Position numbers and translations under genes: made by a program
NCBI RefSeq assembly: GCF_905147365.1
Contig: NC_056425.1
Span: forward strand, 12,117,001 to 12,181,000
Source of the DNA: Aricia agestis
Lineage: Eukaryota > Arthropoda > Insecta > Lepidoptera > Lycaenidae
DNA length: 64,000 nucleotides
Direction of reading: 5' to 3'
Shown: positions 22,831 to 34,730 of the stretch, in pieces
Numbering within the stretch: position 1 is the stretch's first letter
How the letters are laid out: each line of letters starts with the position of its first letter
The notes under the pieces: model-generated
The model's input: only the letters and a program-made list of their open reading frames with translations
The model's database searches: none
What the model was told of the DNA's origin: nothing

Positions 22831-23370
22831 CGTCGTCTACTTCAAATGTTGATTATTTTATTTACATTATTTAAACACCCTGTACACATTCACAATTAGA
22901 TGAGCGGTGCCATCTGCGTTATGCCTTTATACGATACCCGCCTTTCGCTCTCGTTTTCTAGGCAAAGGTTATCAGAGAGGTCAGTTAAACGTTTAAACAT
23001 TAAGTGAATATGAATTAAAGATATTTAAAGATATAATTAGACGTTAAAGATTGTCCATAATTTTTAGAATTTGATGTCAATCTTACATAAACATTGCATT
23101 ATACCTAACTCGAGAACGACTGGACCGATTAGGATAATTTGAGTCTTAAAATAGTTGTAAAAAATCTAAAGTTTTAAAGAAAATAAAAGTGAAAAAACAC
23201 TGTATCATAATTACTAATAAATACAGTGCATAATAGTAATAGTAATAAAATTCCTGTATTGTGCTTTTTTATATTATGAGTACTGTATGTATAATTTGAT
23301 TGATTGATTGATTAATTGATTGACCTTTGGTTCGCACATGAGAGGGTGCAGGTTCGATCCCGGGTGGAGG

Positions 23371-23640
23371 CCGACTCAACCGGAGAAATACCACGTTCTC
23401 ACAGAAAACCGGCGTGAAACAGCGCTTGCGCTGTGTTTCGCCGAGTGAGTTTACCGGAGGCTCAATCCCCTACTGCATTCCCTTCCCTACCCTCCCCTAT
23501 TCCCTTACCTTCGCTTCCCTACCCTCCCCTATTACCCTATTCCCTCTTAAAAGACCGGCGACGCATTTGCAGCTCTTCTGATGCTGCGAGTGTCATCAGG
23601 TGACCCGTTTGCTCGTTTGCCCCTTATTTCATAAAAAAAA
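23371..23640 (+). repeat. Lep1-like element, copy 5 (5' truncated)
   Basis: Homology starts at CCGACTCAACCGGAG. The GGGCGACGGAAGTTGC block is deleted. The bases just upstream (GGTTCGATCCCGGG) look like a tRNA B box. Confidence 0.82.
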
Positions 23641-23867
23641 GGCGTGTACCAATGATTTTCAGATCTCAAGTACATTATATGGACGTAAAGGAAGGAAACC
23701 AGGAAGGAAGGAAACCAGCACATGATTAGGTCCCAGAGTATTGACTTGCTCATTCCTCAGGACTAGGCCGACTACGTTGGAAGAATAACCTATGTGCTCG
23801 GGAAAACATACGGACATTTAAATCTTGTTGACACTACAGTATTTGACGAGTGGTTACTTCGCTCTGA

Positions 23868-24035
23868 ATATACTGTAATAATTAATGAGAAAAGTGATTT
23901 TGTCTGTGTGTCCGTTATCTCTTCCCGCTAAAACCGCTGAGCAGATTTTGATGAAATTTGTTATGGATATTGAGTCCCGGGAAAGGACATAGGATACTTT
24001 TATCTCAGAAAAATGCACAGTTCCCACGCGATAAA
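23868..24035 (-). repeat. Dispersed repeat E, copy at 23.9 kb
   Basis: Reverse copy with CTAAAACCGCTGAGCAGATT and ACAGTTCCCACGCGATAAAC. Confidence 0.5.
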
Positions 24036-24294
24036 CGTGGGCATGACGGCTAACTAGGGTAACTTGAGAGTCAACTAGTTTAAAATATCTACGCTAATTT
24101 TACTAATGAAATCAGTAAGGTCATACGGAGTCATAATGGTCAAATGACGTAAAACGTAGCAATGATTACTTACATCATAGCTTATCATACAATCTACATT
24201 ACAACAGCCTAACTGACCCCCCAGTAATAGCTTCTGACTTTTGTGTAAACTGTAATCGGAAATTATAGACATTCCTTCTATATCACAATAAATA

Positions 24295-24590
24295 TTAAAT
24301 AAATAAATAAATAAAATGTATTTTCAGACAAAGAAGCCCATATTATAAATATTTTTTGACAATAAAATAATTATGAACTAAACAAATAATCACAATGCAG
24401 CTCATCAGCTCATCTTGCTACCCTGACATGTAGCTCAGTGAGTCTGCGAAGGAGTGGAGAGTCAATTCGCTCCGCTATCATCTTCAGGACCCCATTCCGG
24501 CTCTCCCGAACTCTATGCACCACGGACGCTACCTTTTTCCGCATAATCGCATAGAAATCGTCGACTCCTGCATCAGCAAACATCCTTTAC
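24295..24590 (-). pseudogene. LINE C-terminus and 3' tail, copy 1
   Basis: The minus strand encodes MFADAGVDDFYAIMRKKVAS and HRVRESRNGVLKMIAERIDS, then a stop and a 3' UTR that ends in TTTATT repeats (plus-strand AAATAAATAAAT at 24295). It is a 5'-truncated non-LTR element of the same family as 44555-44890. Confidence 0.7.
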
Positions 24591-25294
24591 CTTACTAGAT
24601 TACCTTACTAGATGTCCCGGTGAATTTAGTAACACTTTCCTCGTAATATAAACCTTTCCTAGACTTTCGCGAATATTTCTAGACTAAAATTAGCCATATT
24701 GGCTAACCATTCTCGAGTTTCAGCGAGACTAACAAAATTTAAAATTCATATTTATTTATGCAGAATTTTCATTTGCATAAATTACAAAAGCCATCAGTCA
24801 AAGTAAGGTACCCGGGGGTACTCCGTATCTTTCGATATTAATTTTACTAATGATATCGTTCTTAAATCAATCCAACGCATTATTTAGATTTAATAAAGGT
24901 ATTACTCGTCCTAATCTTATAGAGGTATGCAGTATGATGAACATCTTTAAATTGATCTGACGATCTGAACCAGCGCATGATAAATTGCATCGCAACGAAC
25001 TTACTATTGAATACAATTTGACTTAACTGAACTGTTCATATTACTATACAAACTAAGTATCCATTGAATTAAATGTTGAATCTGATTTTTGATTCAACCT
25101 TTTTTTCATGAGGAAATGCTTACACATCCTCGGCGGATTGGGGATATACCCCCGTATGTGGCATTCCCCAGTACGGCCAACCCACTAACACCCCATGGTG
25201 CTCCACACCCCGCTTTAGGCAGAGTTGTGGGTACAATAGAACCTATTACATGTCCTATCCATGTCGCAGACCCATCACAAATCAAACTGCAGTA

Positions 25295-25490
25295 ATCTAT
25301 ACTGACATTATAAATTCGAAAGTGTGTCTGTCTGTCTCTTACCTCTTCACGCCCAAACCGCTGAACCGGTTTTGCTGAAATTCGTTATAGAGATACTTTG
25401 AGCCCCTCGAAGGGACATAGGACTCTTTTTATCCCGGAAAAATGTACGGTTCCCGTACGATAAATAATTTAAACGCAACAGAGTTGCGTG
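25295..25490 (-). repeat. Dispersed repeat E, copy at 25.3 kb
   Basis: Reverse copy from ACTGACATTATAAATTCGAA to GCAACAGAGTTGCGTGCG. Confidence 0.6.
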
Positions 25491-25907
25491 CGTCATATAT
25501 TAGCTTATGAAGTAAGATAGCTTAGCAAAATCAACCTGCAGACTGCGGTAATTGATATTTTAGGATGGGCATTAAACATATCGCTTACAGTACAATCTAA
25601 ATTACAAAACTCTGACCCGACGAGCCGTCGTGATCGTAAACTATCTCATGTTATGTTAAGATTTGATAATTATTGCAAATAGAGATGAGCGGCCTTGAAC
25701 GTTCCCTTCTGTAAGGCTGTGGGTATACTGGTTACAGGTATTTTTACGGCAATTCTCACAATCAAATTATTTTTATTCAAAACTGAAGCCTCAGTTAGCT
25801 TCGTTCCACTTCTCGATATAAAGCTACCCTGGACTTCGAAATCGGTTCAGGCGTTCTCAAGATAAGAGCTTACACTCATATTTTGCGATTCATTTTTATT
25901 TTTTATA

Positions 25908-26247
25908 CAGGGTGTAACAAAACTAAGTGATAATACTTTAGGGTGTGTTTTAGTTTTCTATACATGTGTAACAAAAATAAGTGATAATACTTAAGGGTGT
26001 GTACGTGTTCCTTGTAGAGAGTTTACTGTGAAAGTAGCAGCGCTGAACGATGAAATATTTTTTCAAGTAGCAGAGCTGAAAGAGTAACTTTTTGTTTCAT
26101 GTGTATGGAAAAATTTATAACGCGCTGGCAAGCAATACAATTCACCAAAAAAAGTTTGCTCTTTCAGCACTGCTACTTTCACAGTGAACTCTCTACAAGG
26201 AACGCATACACACCCTAAAGTATTTTCACTTAGTTTTGTAAGCATGA
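25908..26247. mobile_element. Palindromic MITE, family D, copy 3, with duplicated left end
   Basis: The left terminal segment (GTGTAACAAAACTAAGTGAT) is present twice, near 25911 and 25968, so this copy is about 85 bp longer. The right end is eroded. Confidence 0.8.
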
Positions 26248-26341
26248 TAGGTAATACGCTTTTTGACCGTTGAGTGCACAATCCACAGATTGATGTTTTT
26301 ACGTTGGCCTATGATGGTTAAAAGGGACTATGAAGTATTAA

Positions 26342-26752
26342 GGCCTTCCCCCGAGAAAACGACCTTGGCCATATATTTTCCGCGTTGCCGAGATCGCACA
26401 AAAACCCTATTTTTTACTTATCTTAGTTGAAAATTGACCTAAAAAAATTTAAAACGGGGAATATATAGTTTATGATATTGTCGATCTATTGGCGTGTGTT
26501 TCAAATAAAAGTAATTTGTAAATCCTAAGGAGATGCTGAATGTATGCTTGAATTTTAATATATTGGTTTTACTTTGGAGGCTGATATCATGAGCATAAAA
26601 AACAAAATTAGAAACTTTGAAACGGGGAAAGGAATGTTGATATACTTACTGAAGATTATTGCTGTATTTTTATTTTAACTTTATAGCTTTCAAATTATGA
26701 GTTTATAAGGCTTTAAATACGGTAAATTCCGGAATCTCCGTAGGGAAGGCCC
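26342..26752. mobile_element. piggyBac-like MITE, TTAA flanks
   Basis: GGCCTTCCCCC and GGGAAGGCCC are short inverted ends between TTAA at 26338-26341 and TTAA at 26753-26756. No transposase frame is seen. Confidence 0.6.
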
Positions 26753-26756
26753 TTAA

Positions 26757-27972
26757 GGGGACTCGTCTTTGATTGCCCATAATCGACGATAGTGTGACAG
26801 ATAATAAGGATATAATATCATAACGAACCTTTTACGGTATAATTCATTTTTCATTAAAATTACATAGTAAAGGTTAATTAATTACGGTGTAATTAAATAG
26901 TAAAGAAGGGTGACGGTGTGCGCGTTAGTTAATTAATGCGATCAGTATGCGGAAATGTTAATATAACATTATCTACGAATTTCATCATTTTACCTTGTTA
27001 AGCTTAGAGTAGATGGTTTGATTCATAAATTACCTGCTTTAAATTATAAATTTGAATTTTTATTGTTTATAAAAAGTGGCTCATGTTATTTTATTGTATT
27101 TAGAATGATAATATTATACGTATAATATTTAACAGTGTGAAATGTGAATATTTAAACAGTAAAAAAAGGTAAAATTGTCACCTCAGCACCTCATTATAGA
27201 ATAAGAACTTCGTAGATTACTAATCTCGTTAAAACTAGAGAACGGCTGAACCGATTTGCCAAATTTTAGTCTTGAAATATTCGTAAGAACCAGGGAAGGT
27301 TTATTTCAGGAGGAAAGTATTACTATGTTCACCGGGTCGTCTAGTAAATAAGCATCTCTCAGTGTGTCCTCAGCTTTACGCGGTAACTGTGTCGAACTAA
27401 ATTGCGGGCGGCAGAGTCTAGAGGCTGGTGGAATGCACTATTATATATTACTGTGTCGATACTTTATATTATTTTACACATAGTATTGTTTCATATAGTA
27501 GAATAACCTAACCGTGTTCTTAAATTCAAAATGGATAAATGCAGAGAGATTTACAAGATACGGGTGCTTTATAACCGACTTCCAAAAAACGAGGAGGTTA
27601 TATGTTCGGCTGTGGATATATTTTTTTTTCACGGTTTGTTGTCCGAACGAAAATCAGTTGCTGCAAGTATGTTGTTTGCATTGTATAGCCAACATAGATA
27701 GTATCTAATGTATATTGTATAGGCTACGATGGGACTGACATAATCACACTGTGAAAAAAGTCCCTTAAATAAAATGGAAAAAAATGCAGAGACGAGTTTG
27801 AGACGCATTTTGATACGGGAATCTAAAATGATTACTTTTATTGTTTGATTACTTAATTTATTTTCATTTATACGGATCTCCAAACAGTCTTACATTAAAA
27901 GTTATTATATATTTATATAAAATAAAGTATACAGTAAATGTAAGACCAATGGCAGTGACCACAGATAAACAA
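26757..27972. other. AT-rich stretch left of the LTR element, no gene seen
   Basis: Contains the dispersed motif ACCGACTTCCAAAAAACGAG near 27570 and remnants such as GAACGGCTGAACCGATTTGC near 27240. No coding segment is recognised. Confidence 0.45.
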
Positions 27973-28409
27973 TGTAATGTTACTGAGTATAATTATTATA
28001 TTTTATAGGAATTATAATTATGCACTTAAAATATTTGGCAATTTCCGGTACCTTTATAAACTATTTAACATGACTCTAAAAATTGTTTAATATTGTTATT
28101 ATTTATATTAAAATGTATAATATTTTATGAGATATTTGCAATATTTTAATTTATAATTTGTAATAAGTATAATGATTTTCTTGAACAGGAAACTGCTCTT
28201 CTATTGGTCAAATATTTTGACCAATCAGGAGCAACCGCCATTTTAGGTGGTCGAAGTAGAGGGGAAAATAGAGGGAGAGCAGAGCCCTTCTCAAGAGATT
28301 CATTCTGTGTTGAGTTTTGGTACAGTGAAGTGATCCTAATAAAATTAGTGTGTGTTCATCTTGTTGTTTTATTATAAAATATAACAAGGAACAATGGAAG
28401 AAGTTAACA
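27973..28409 (+). repeat. 5' LTR
   Basis: 437 bp, from TGTAATGTTACTG to GAAGTTAACA. It contains the palindrome at 28203-28225 and, 16 bases before its end, an ATG (28394) that may start Gag. Very AT-rich up to about 28190, then a more balanced stretch that probably contains the transcription start. Confidence 0.95.
28203..28225 (+). promoter_or_regulatory. LTR palindrome with paired CCAAT motifs
   Basis: ATTGGTCAAA-TAT-TTTGACCAAT is a perfect 10-bp inverted repeat around three bases. Each arm ends in a CCAAT motif. The same site is at 34524-34546 in the 3' LTR. A promoter or dimeric-factor site is inferred from its place in the LTR. Confidence 0.5.
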
Positions 28410-31400
28410 ATTTTCAGAAGCGGGACGATAACACGTAAGTAATGTTTTTATAGCTATAAGCCTGTTTTCATATTTATTTTATTATAAAAATATAAAATAT
28501 ATTAAAATTTAAATATCTTATGACAATGTTTTAGAATGTTTTAGCATTATTTGGTCATCTTTAATGATGGGAAAATGTTCAAATTTAATTAAATAATTTG
28601 TGATTGCTATTATTATTATTATAATTTACAACATAATTATTATTTACAATAATGTCTTTACCCTCACGTTTAAATTTGTAATTTAAAATGTTCATATGAA
28701 TTCTTTATTCGCGATTGATCAATAAACAAGGTTTAATTAGTGATAAATGTAAATTTACCAGTTAAATGAAACAATAAATATAGCAAATCATTATGTATTA
28801 ATTGCTGATTTTATTTTAATTTTAATATTCTTAAATGCAGACACTTATTACATCTATTTACTTGAGCAGTTTATGTCGGCATAAATTTCCCATTTCAGGT
28901 CTCGTTACAAGGCTGCAAGGCAAAATTCAAGGCGTGCATCAAATATACGTCACGATGATAGAGGGCGAGAGCTACGCACTCCTCGTAGAGATAGTGTTGG
29001 CCGTCGAGCTGCACATTCAACTTCGAGATACAGCCGTTCTTCCAGGCGCAGTCGAAGCCCTATATTGCCGTGTGCAAGGAGCATTTCACCCGCAGAAGGA
29101 TGCCGACAACGGAGCCGCAGTCGAGAATTTTCAAGACGAGATACAGCCCATCACACGTCGTCACGACCGAAGAATAGGGCATCACGTTCGAGTCATGTTC
29201 GGGACCGCAGTCAGAGCCGCAGTCCCTCTCGACAGCGACCTCGCCGGGAGGATCGACACCGGTCACGTCGAGATGATCGTGGTGCGAGCACTGATGGAGC
29301 GCGTGAGCTGTTTTCACAATTTACTGATTTTATGAGGGATATTAGCAATAGTAACTTAAGTTCCAAAGAGAACTTTACTAATATTAATGTTATTCCTGAA
29401 TTCAATCCATCCATGAAGAATCAGACCGTCGATACTTGGCTGACTAAAGTTAATGAATGTTCAATACTTTACGGTTGGACTGATAGGCAAATTATACACT
29501 ACGCTCTACCAAAGTTGGCAGGAGTAGCCAAGAAATGGTACGAAGGATTACAGTCGGTTTTGTTTACATGGTCTGAATGGCAAGATAAGTTGCGTTCTGC
29601 TTTTCCTGCGACAGAAAATTACGGACAAATGCTGTTTGAAATGCTTAATAGGAGAGCTAAGTTTGGGGAGTCATTAGAGGACTACTTCTATGAAAAAGTT
29701 GCTTTAATAAATCGTTGCGATATTAGTGGTAAAAGAGCGGTTGATTGTATATTACATGGCATTGATGATAGATCTGTTCGTGCTGGCGCTGAAGCAGCAC
29801 AGTATAATGACCCAGATAAACTATTAGCTTACTTAAGAAATGTAAAAATGTATAGAGTTGATAGATTTTCTAATAAAAAGGTGGTAAATACAAACCATAA
29901 TCAATTTGTAAACTTAAAAAAGACTATAACTAATACTAAATCTGCATTGCGTTGCTATAATTGCAAAGAGGAGGGACATCCTGTATCTAAGTGCCCTAAG
30001 CCTATTAAAAGGTGTTCCAAGTGTTCTGTTATAGGGCATGAAGATACAGAATGTTATCGTAACAAAATCCCAGAAAAAAATGTCATGACTATTAATGAGA
30101 GCAATAAAAGTTCATTTGATAAATATGTACAAACTGTTACGGTTAACGGAGTAGATCGTTTAGGACTCATTGATTTAGGTAGTGAATTAACACTTATCAA
30201 AGAGACTGACGCAAAAGAAATTTTTGAAGAATGGAATAAATTTGATAATAGATCTATGGTAGGATTTGGGGGCACTGTTGTAAATTCTTTGGGATCTTGT
30301 GTAGCAAAATTGAAAATTCAAAACGTAGAGGCTCTCGTTTCGTGTGTAATTGTGCCTGATAATCTTTTGAAATATTCATTATTGATTGGTCAATCTTTTA
30401 GCGAACAAAAACACGTTCGAATGGTAAAAACTGATAAGGAGCTTCTAGTTTTGGATATTCATGATTGCCAAAAAATTAATGTTAAACGTTTGGAATTAAA
30501 AGTAAAAGACAGTATTTCGTTATCACAAACTAATGTTTGTCGTGTCTATTGTGGATCGGATTATGATGGATCTATTTATGTACGTGGTAGTTACAGAGAT
30601 CAACCTAATCGCGAGTATCTTGTTGAAGAAGGTGTTTACGCTTTACAAAAAGGGGAAGGGGCTATTCTAATTTCTCCACTTTCAAATAAACCAATACAAT
30701 TCAATAAGGATGAACTAATTGCTAGAGCAGATATTGTATTAGATTCTTTCGAGTTATTCCAAATAAATAGAGTAGAACGTAGCGAATACATCCCTTTTAA
30801 ATTAGAACAATTAACCATAGGAGACATACCTGATAGTGACAAATTAGCTCTTTTAAATTTGATAAATAAATATAGAGATTGTTTTGCTGTAAATTTAAAT
30901 GAACTGGGGTGTACTGACATAGAACATATGACTATCAATTTAAATAATGATGAACCCGTAGTGTACAGGCCGTATAGGCTTTCTCAGAAAGAAAGACAAG
31001 AAGTACAGGAAATGGTGGATGATCTTTGTGAAAGCGGAGTAATTCGAGAATCAAATTCCCCCTATGCTAGCCCCATTATTGTTGTAAAGAAAAAGACAGG
31101 CGATAAAAGATTATGTGTTGATTATCGAATGTTAAATAAGAAAACAATAAAACAACATTATCCTTTACCGCATATGGAGGATCAAATGAATAGATTAGCC
31201 GGTAATAACTACTATACAACGTTAGATTTGGCTAGTGGGTACTACCAAATACCATTAAGTGAAGACTCTAAACCAAAGACTGCTTTTGTTACTCCCGATG
31301 GTCAGTGGGAGTTTAACAGAATGCCTTTTGGTTTGGCTAATGCGCCAGCTATATTTCAAAGGACTGTTAATAAGGCATTAGGGTCATTAAGATTTAATAC

Positions 31401-33591
31401 AGCTGTAGCGTATATGGATGATATCTTAGTGCCTTCAGCAACAATTAATGATGGTTTAATTAAACTTGAAAAAATTTTTGAAAAATTTCGTGAGGCTAAA
31501 TTAACATTAAAATTATCGAAATGTTACTTCTTTAAGACATCTGTAGATTTTTTAGGTTTAGAAGTTACATCTGATGGTATAAGGCCGGGCAAAAAGAAAA
31601 TTGAGGCTGTTGAAAATTTTCCGGTACCTAAAGATGTTCACAATATTAAACAATTTATCGGTTTAGCTAGTTTTTTTAGAAAATTTATAAAGAATTTTGC
31701 TGTTATTGCTAGACCGCTAACAAAATTGACAAAAAGTAATCATCCTTGGCTTTGGGGCAGCGAACAACAGCAAGCTTTCGATGAATTAAAATCAAAATTA
31801 GTGTCCCGTCCAGTTTTGGCTTTATATGATCCAAATTTCATAACTGAATTGCATACAGATGCCAGTAAATGGGGAGTTGGTGGAATCCTATTACAAAAAC
31901 AACCGAATGGTGACTTGAAACCCGTTGCTTACTACAGTAGGCAGACATCTCCAGAGGAACAACATTTTTCAGCCTACGAATTAGAAACCTTAGCATTAGT
32001 AGCTTCACTAGAAAAATTTAAATCTTATTTAAAGGGTATGCCATTTTCAATAATAACCGACTGCAATTCTCTAAGAGCAACTTTTCTAAAACGCGATATG
32101 ATTCCTCGAGTTGCCCGCTGGTGGAGTATTATACAAGAATATGATTGTGACATAGTTTACAAATCTGGCAAAAGTATGAACCATGTAGACGCTTTAAGTA
32201 GAAATCCAATTTCCACGGGTTTTGATGAAATAGAATTTCCGTCTGTACTTAATATTACTAGTGATTGGTTAAAAACAGTTCAATTAGGTGATAATGAAAT
32301 AAAACGTATAAAAGAAATTTTATTAGATTCAGAAGCTAGTAATGTGGTAGAAGTTAAAAAGAATTACGTTTTTAAAAATGGTAATATTTATAGAAATACT
32401 GAAAATGGACTTAAATGGCTCGTACCTAAGGGAGTACGTTGGCAAATCTTAAAATATTGTCACGACGATATTGGTCATTTCTCATTTGATAAAACTTATG
32501 AAAAAGTTTCTACAGATTACTGGTTTCCTAAAATGCGCAAATTTATTAAAAAATATGTACAATCATGCTTAGAGTGTGCTCATAGTAAAGTCCCTTCTGG
32601 AAAGAAATCTGGTTATTTACATTCCATAGAAAAAATATCTATACCTTTCCATACCCTTCATGCAGACCACTTGGGTCCTTTTAATCAAAGTAAAAGCAAA
32701 AACAAATATATCTTGGTGATTATAGACGCTTTTAGTAAATTTATATCTCTTAAAGCTGTTAAAAGCACAAAAGCTTCAACCACAATAAAAGTTTTTAGAG
32801 AATATTTTGCGACTTTTGGTTTGCCAACTAGACTAATAACGGATAGGTATTCTACGTTTACTGGAAAAAAGATAAAAAACTTTTTTACAAATTTAGGTAT
32901 TAAGCATATTATGAATGCAGTTGCCACTCCACGTGCAAACGGGCAAGTGGAAAGATACAATCGTACAATTTTAGATGCTTTAACTTCTATGAATCATGGG
33001 CGCGATGAAAATTTATGGGATGAAAAGGTTTTAGATGTACAATGGGGTTTAAATAATACGATCAATAAAGGGTTAGGACGTACCCCAACCGAGGTGTTGT
33101 TTGGAAAAAAGTTGAGTGGAATATCAGATGGGTTACTTAAATCTGTGGTTGATGATGCTAAAGAATATGATTCAAATAATTTGAAAGCAATAAGAGATGA
33201 AGTAAGTGAACATATTCAAAAGGATCAACAACGACAGAGGGCTCTATTTAATAAAAGTCGTTGTAATCCAAGAAAATTTAATGAAGGAGATCTTGTTAGG
33301 GTTGAAAGATCCGTTGTTTGTCCAGGGAAGAGTAAAAAAATTGTACAGAAATGTTTTGGTCCATATCGAATTGTAAAAGAACTAGAAAATGATCGTTTTT
33401 TAGTAGAAGATACTCCTATAACAAAAAGAAAGGGTAAAGCAAATTACAAAGGTATATATCCAGTAGAGCGTATACATCCATGGTTAAATTTTAAAAGATT
33501 TGAAGATAGTGATGATAATTTTAGTGATACAAGTTGTGATAGTATATGCGATGAACGTAATGAAAATAATGAAGTTAATAATGCTCAATGA
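28394..33591 (+). CDS. Gag-Pol polyprotein, probably from a spliced transcript
   Basis: The frame is open from 28885 to the stop at 33589-33591. From 28885 to 29331 it has no ATG but encodes an Arg/Ser-rich segment with SR/RS dipeptides. The best model starts at ATG 28394 in the LTR, runs 41 nt to a gtaagt donor (28435) and joins an acceptor ending at 28898, giving 1577 codons in frame. Without splicing, the first in-frame ATG is 29332. Positions in the spliced model: CCHC knuckles from residues 366 and 386 (both C-X2-C-X4-H-X4-C); protease motif IDLGS at about 438; reverse transcriptase YMDD at 852; RNase H HTDAS at about 999; integrase HHCC from 1202; catalytic D1270, D1329, E1365 (DD35E); then a GPYRIVK module and no chromodomain. 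Gag and Pol are one frame with no frameshift. Leu follows the protease Asp where Ser or Thr is usual. Confidence 0.88.
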
Positions 33592-33876
33592 ACAAATATA
33601 TTATCATCTTGACAGTTATAGCAACTTGCAATGTAAATTTAACTTTAAATGATTTTAGTAAGTTCTTTTCTTGGTGAATTAATAAAAGGGGGTTATTATT
33701 ATAATGATATTGTGATTATTGATGTAAAAGGTTTTGTTCTACTAAATTGTTTTAATGTACTTTGGGTAAGTAAATACAAAAGTTAATAATAATAAATGGT
33801 TGGAAGGATGTTTTATGATTTAGTATTGAAATGGAAGGATAAAAGGAATGTAAAAAATGTTAATTATTTAAAAATA

Positions 33877-34092
33877 GGTTAGTATGGTCTAGTATTGGAA
33901 TTTAAATGAATTTATATTATATTATTCTTAGCTTAGTATGGTCTAGTATTGGAATTTATACGAATTTATATTAAATAGCTTAGTATAGTCTAGTATTGGA
34001 ATATATAAATTAATTTATAGTATGTAACTTAGTATGGTCTAGTATTGAAATTTGAATGAAATTTAGATAGCTTAGTATGGTCTAGTATGGGT
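33877..34092 (+). repeat. Tandem array in the 3' non-coding region of the LTR element
   Basis: Five copies of a roughly 48-bp unit with the core TTAGTATGGTCTAGTATTGG, at about 33879, 33933, 33980, 34029 and 34072. The core is conserved while the AT-rich spacers vary in sequence and length. Confidence 0.85.
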
Positions 34093-34293
34093 GCTTTAAA
34101 TTTATATATATGAAATGGTATTTAAATTGAAAATATTTGATAATGAAATTTAAAATAAATACATATTGTTAATATAATACATAATATAAGTTTTAGTTAT
34201 TATTGGGTCATGTCAAATCGTTGATTCGAGTGTTATTTCAATTTATAATTACTTCAGTCACGAGGACGTGACTATTAGTCAGGATGGACGAAT

Positions 34294-34730
34294 TGTAATG
34301 TTACTGAGTATAATTATTATATTTTATAGGAATTATAATTATGCACTTAAAATATTTGGCAATTTCCGGTACCTTTATAAACTATTTAACATGACTCTAA
34401 AAATTGTTTAATATTGTTATTATTTATATTAAAATGTATAATATTTTATGAGATATTTGCAATATTTTAATTTATAATTTGTAATAAGTATAATGATTTT
34501 CTTGAACAGGAAACTGCTCTTCTATTGGTCAAATATTTTGACCAATCAGGAGCAACCGCCATTTTAGGTGGTCGAAGTAGAGGGGAAAATAGAGGGAGAG
34601 CAGAGTCCTTCTCAAGAGATTCATTCTGTGTTGAGTTTTGGTACAGTGAAGTGATCCTAATAAAATTAGTGTGTGTTCATCTTGTTGTTTTATTATAAAA
34701 TATAACAAGGAACAATGGAAGAAGTTAACA
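34294..34730 (+). repeat. 3' LTR
   Basis: 437 bp, aligned to the 5' LTR with a constant offset of 6321 and one substitution. It is followed by the target duplication acaa and host DNA. Confidence 0.95.

Larger units (their letters stand above)
27973..34730 (+). mobile_element. Full-length Ty3/Gypsy-type LTR retrotransposon
   Basis: 6758 bp with 437-bp LTRs that begin TG and end CA and differ at one base (C at 28285, T at 34606). The 4-bp sequence acaa occurs just before 27973 and just after 34730, consistent with a target-site duplication. One gag-pol frame fills the interior in the order zinc knuckles, protease, reverse transcriptase, RNase H, integrase, which is the Metaviridae order. No env frame is present between 33592 and 34293. 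The near-identical LTRs and intact frame mark a very recent insertion. Confidence 0.95.

Noticed and set aside
25089..25295. Open frame with slightly higher GC at 25.1 kb
   Set aside because: Looks like a possible fragment of an element, but no domain is recognised and no second copy is in the window, so no function is given.
28835..29335. Separate plus-strand open frame of 166 codons
   Set aside because: It overlaps the Arg/Ser-rich start of gag in another frame. Its length follows from the biased composition of that region.
33592..34293. Possible env gene after pol
   Set aside because: No open frame of useful length, no signal peptide or membrane segment; the space is AT-rich with a tandem array.
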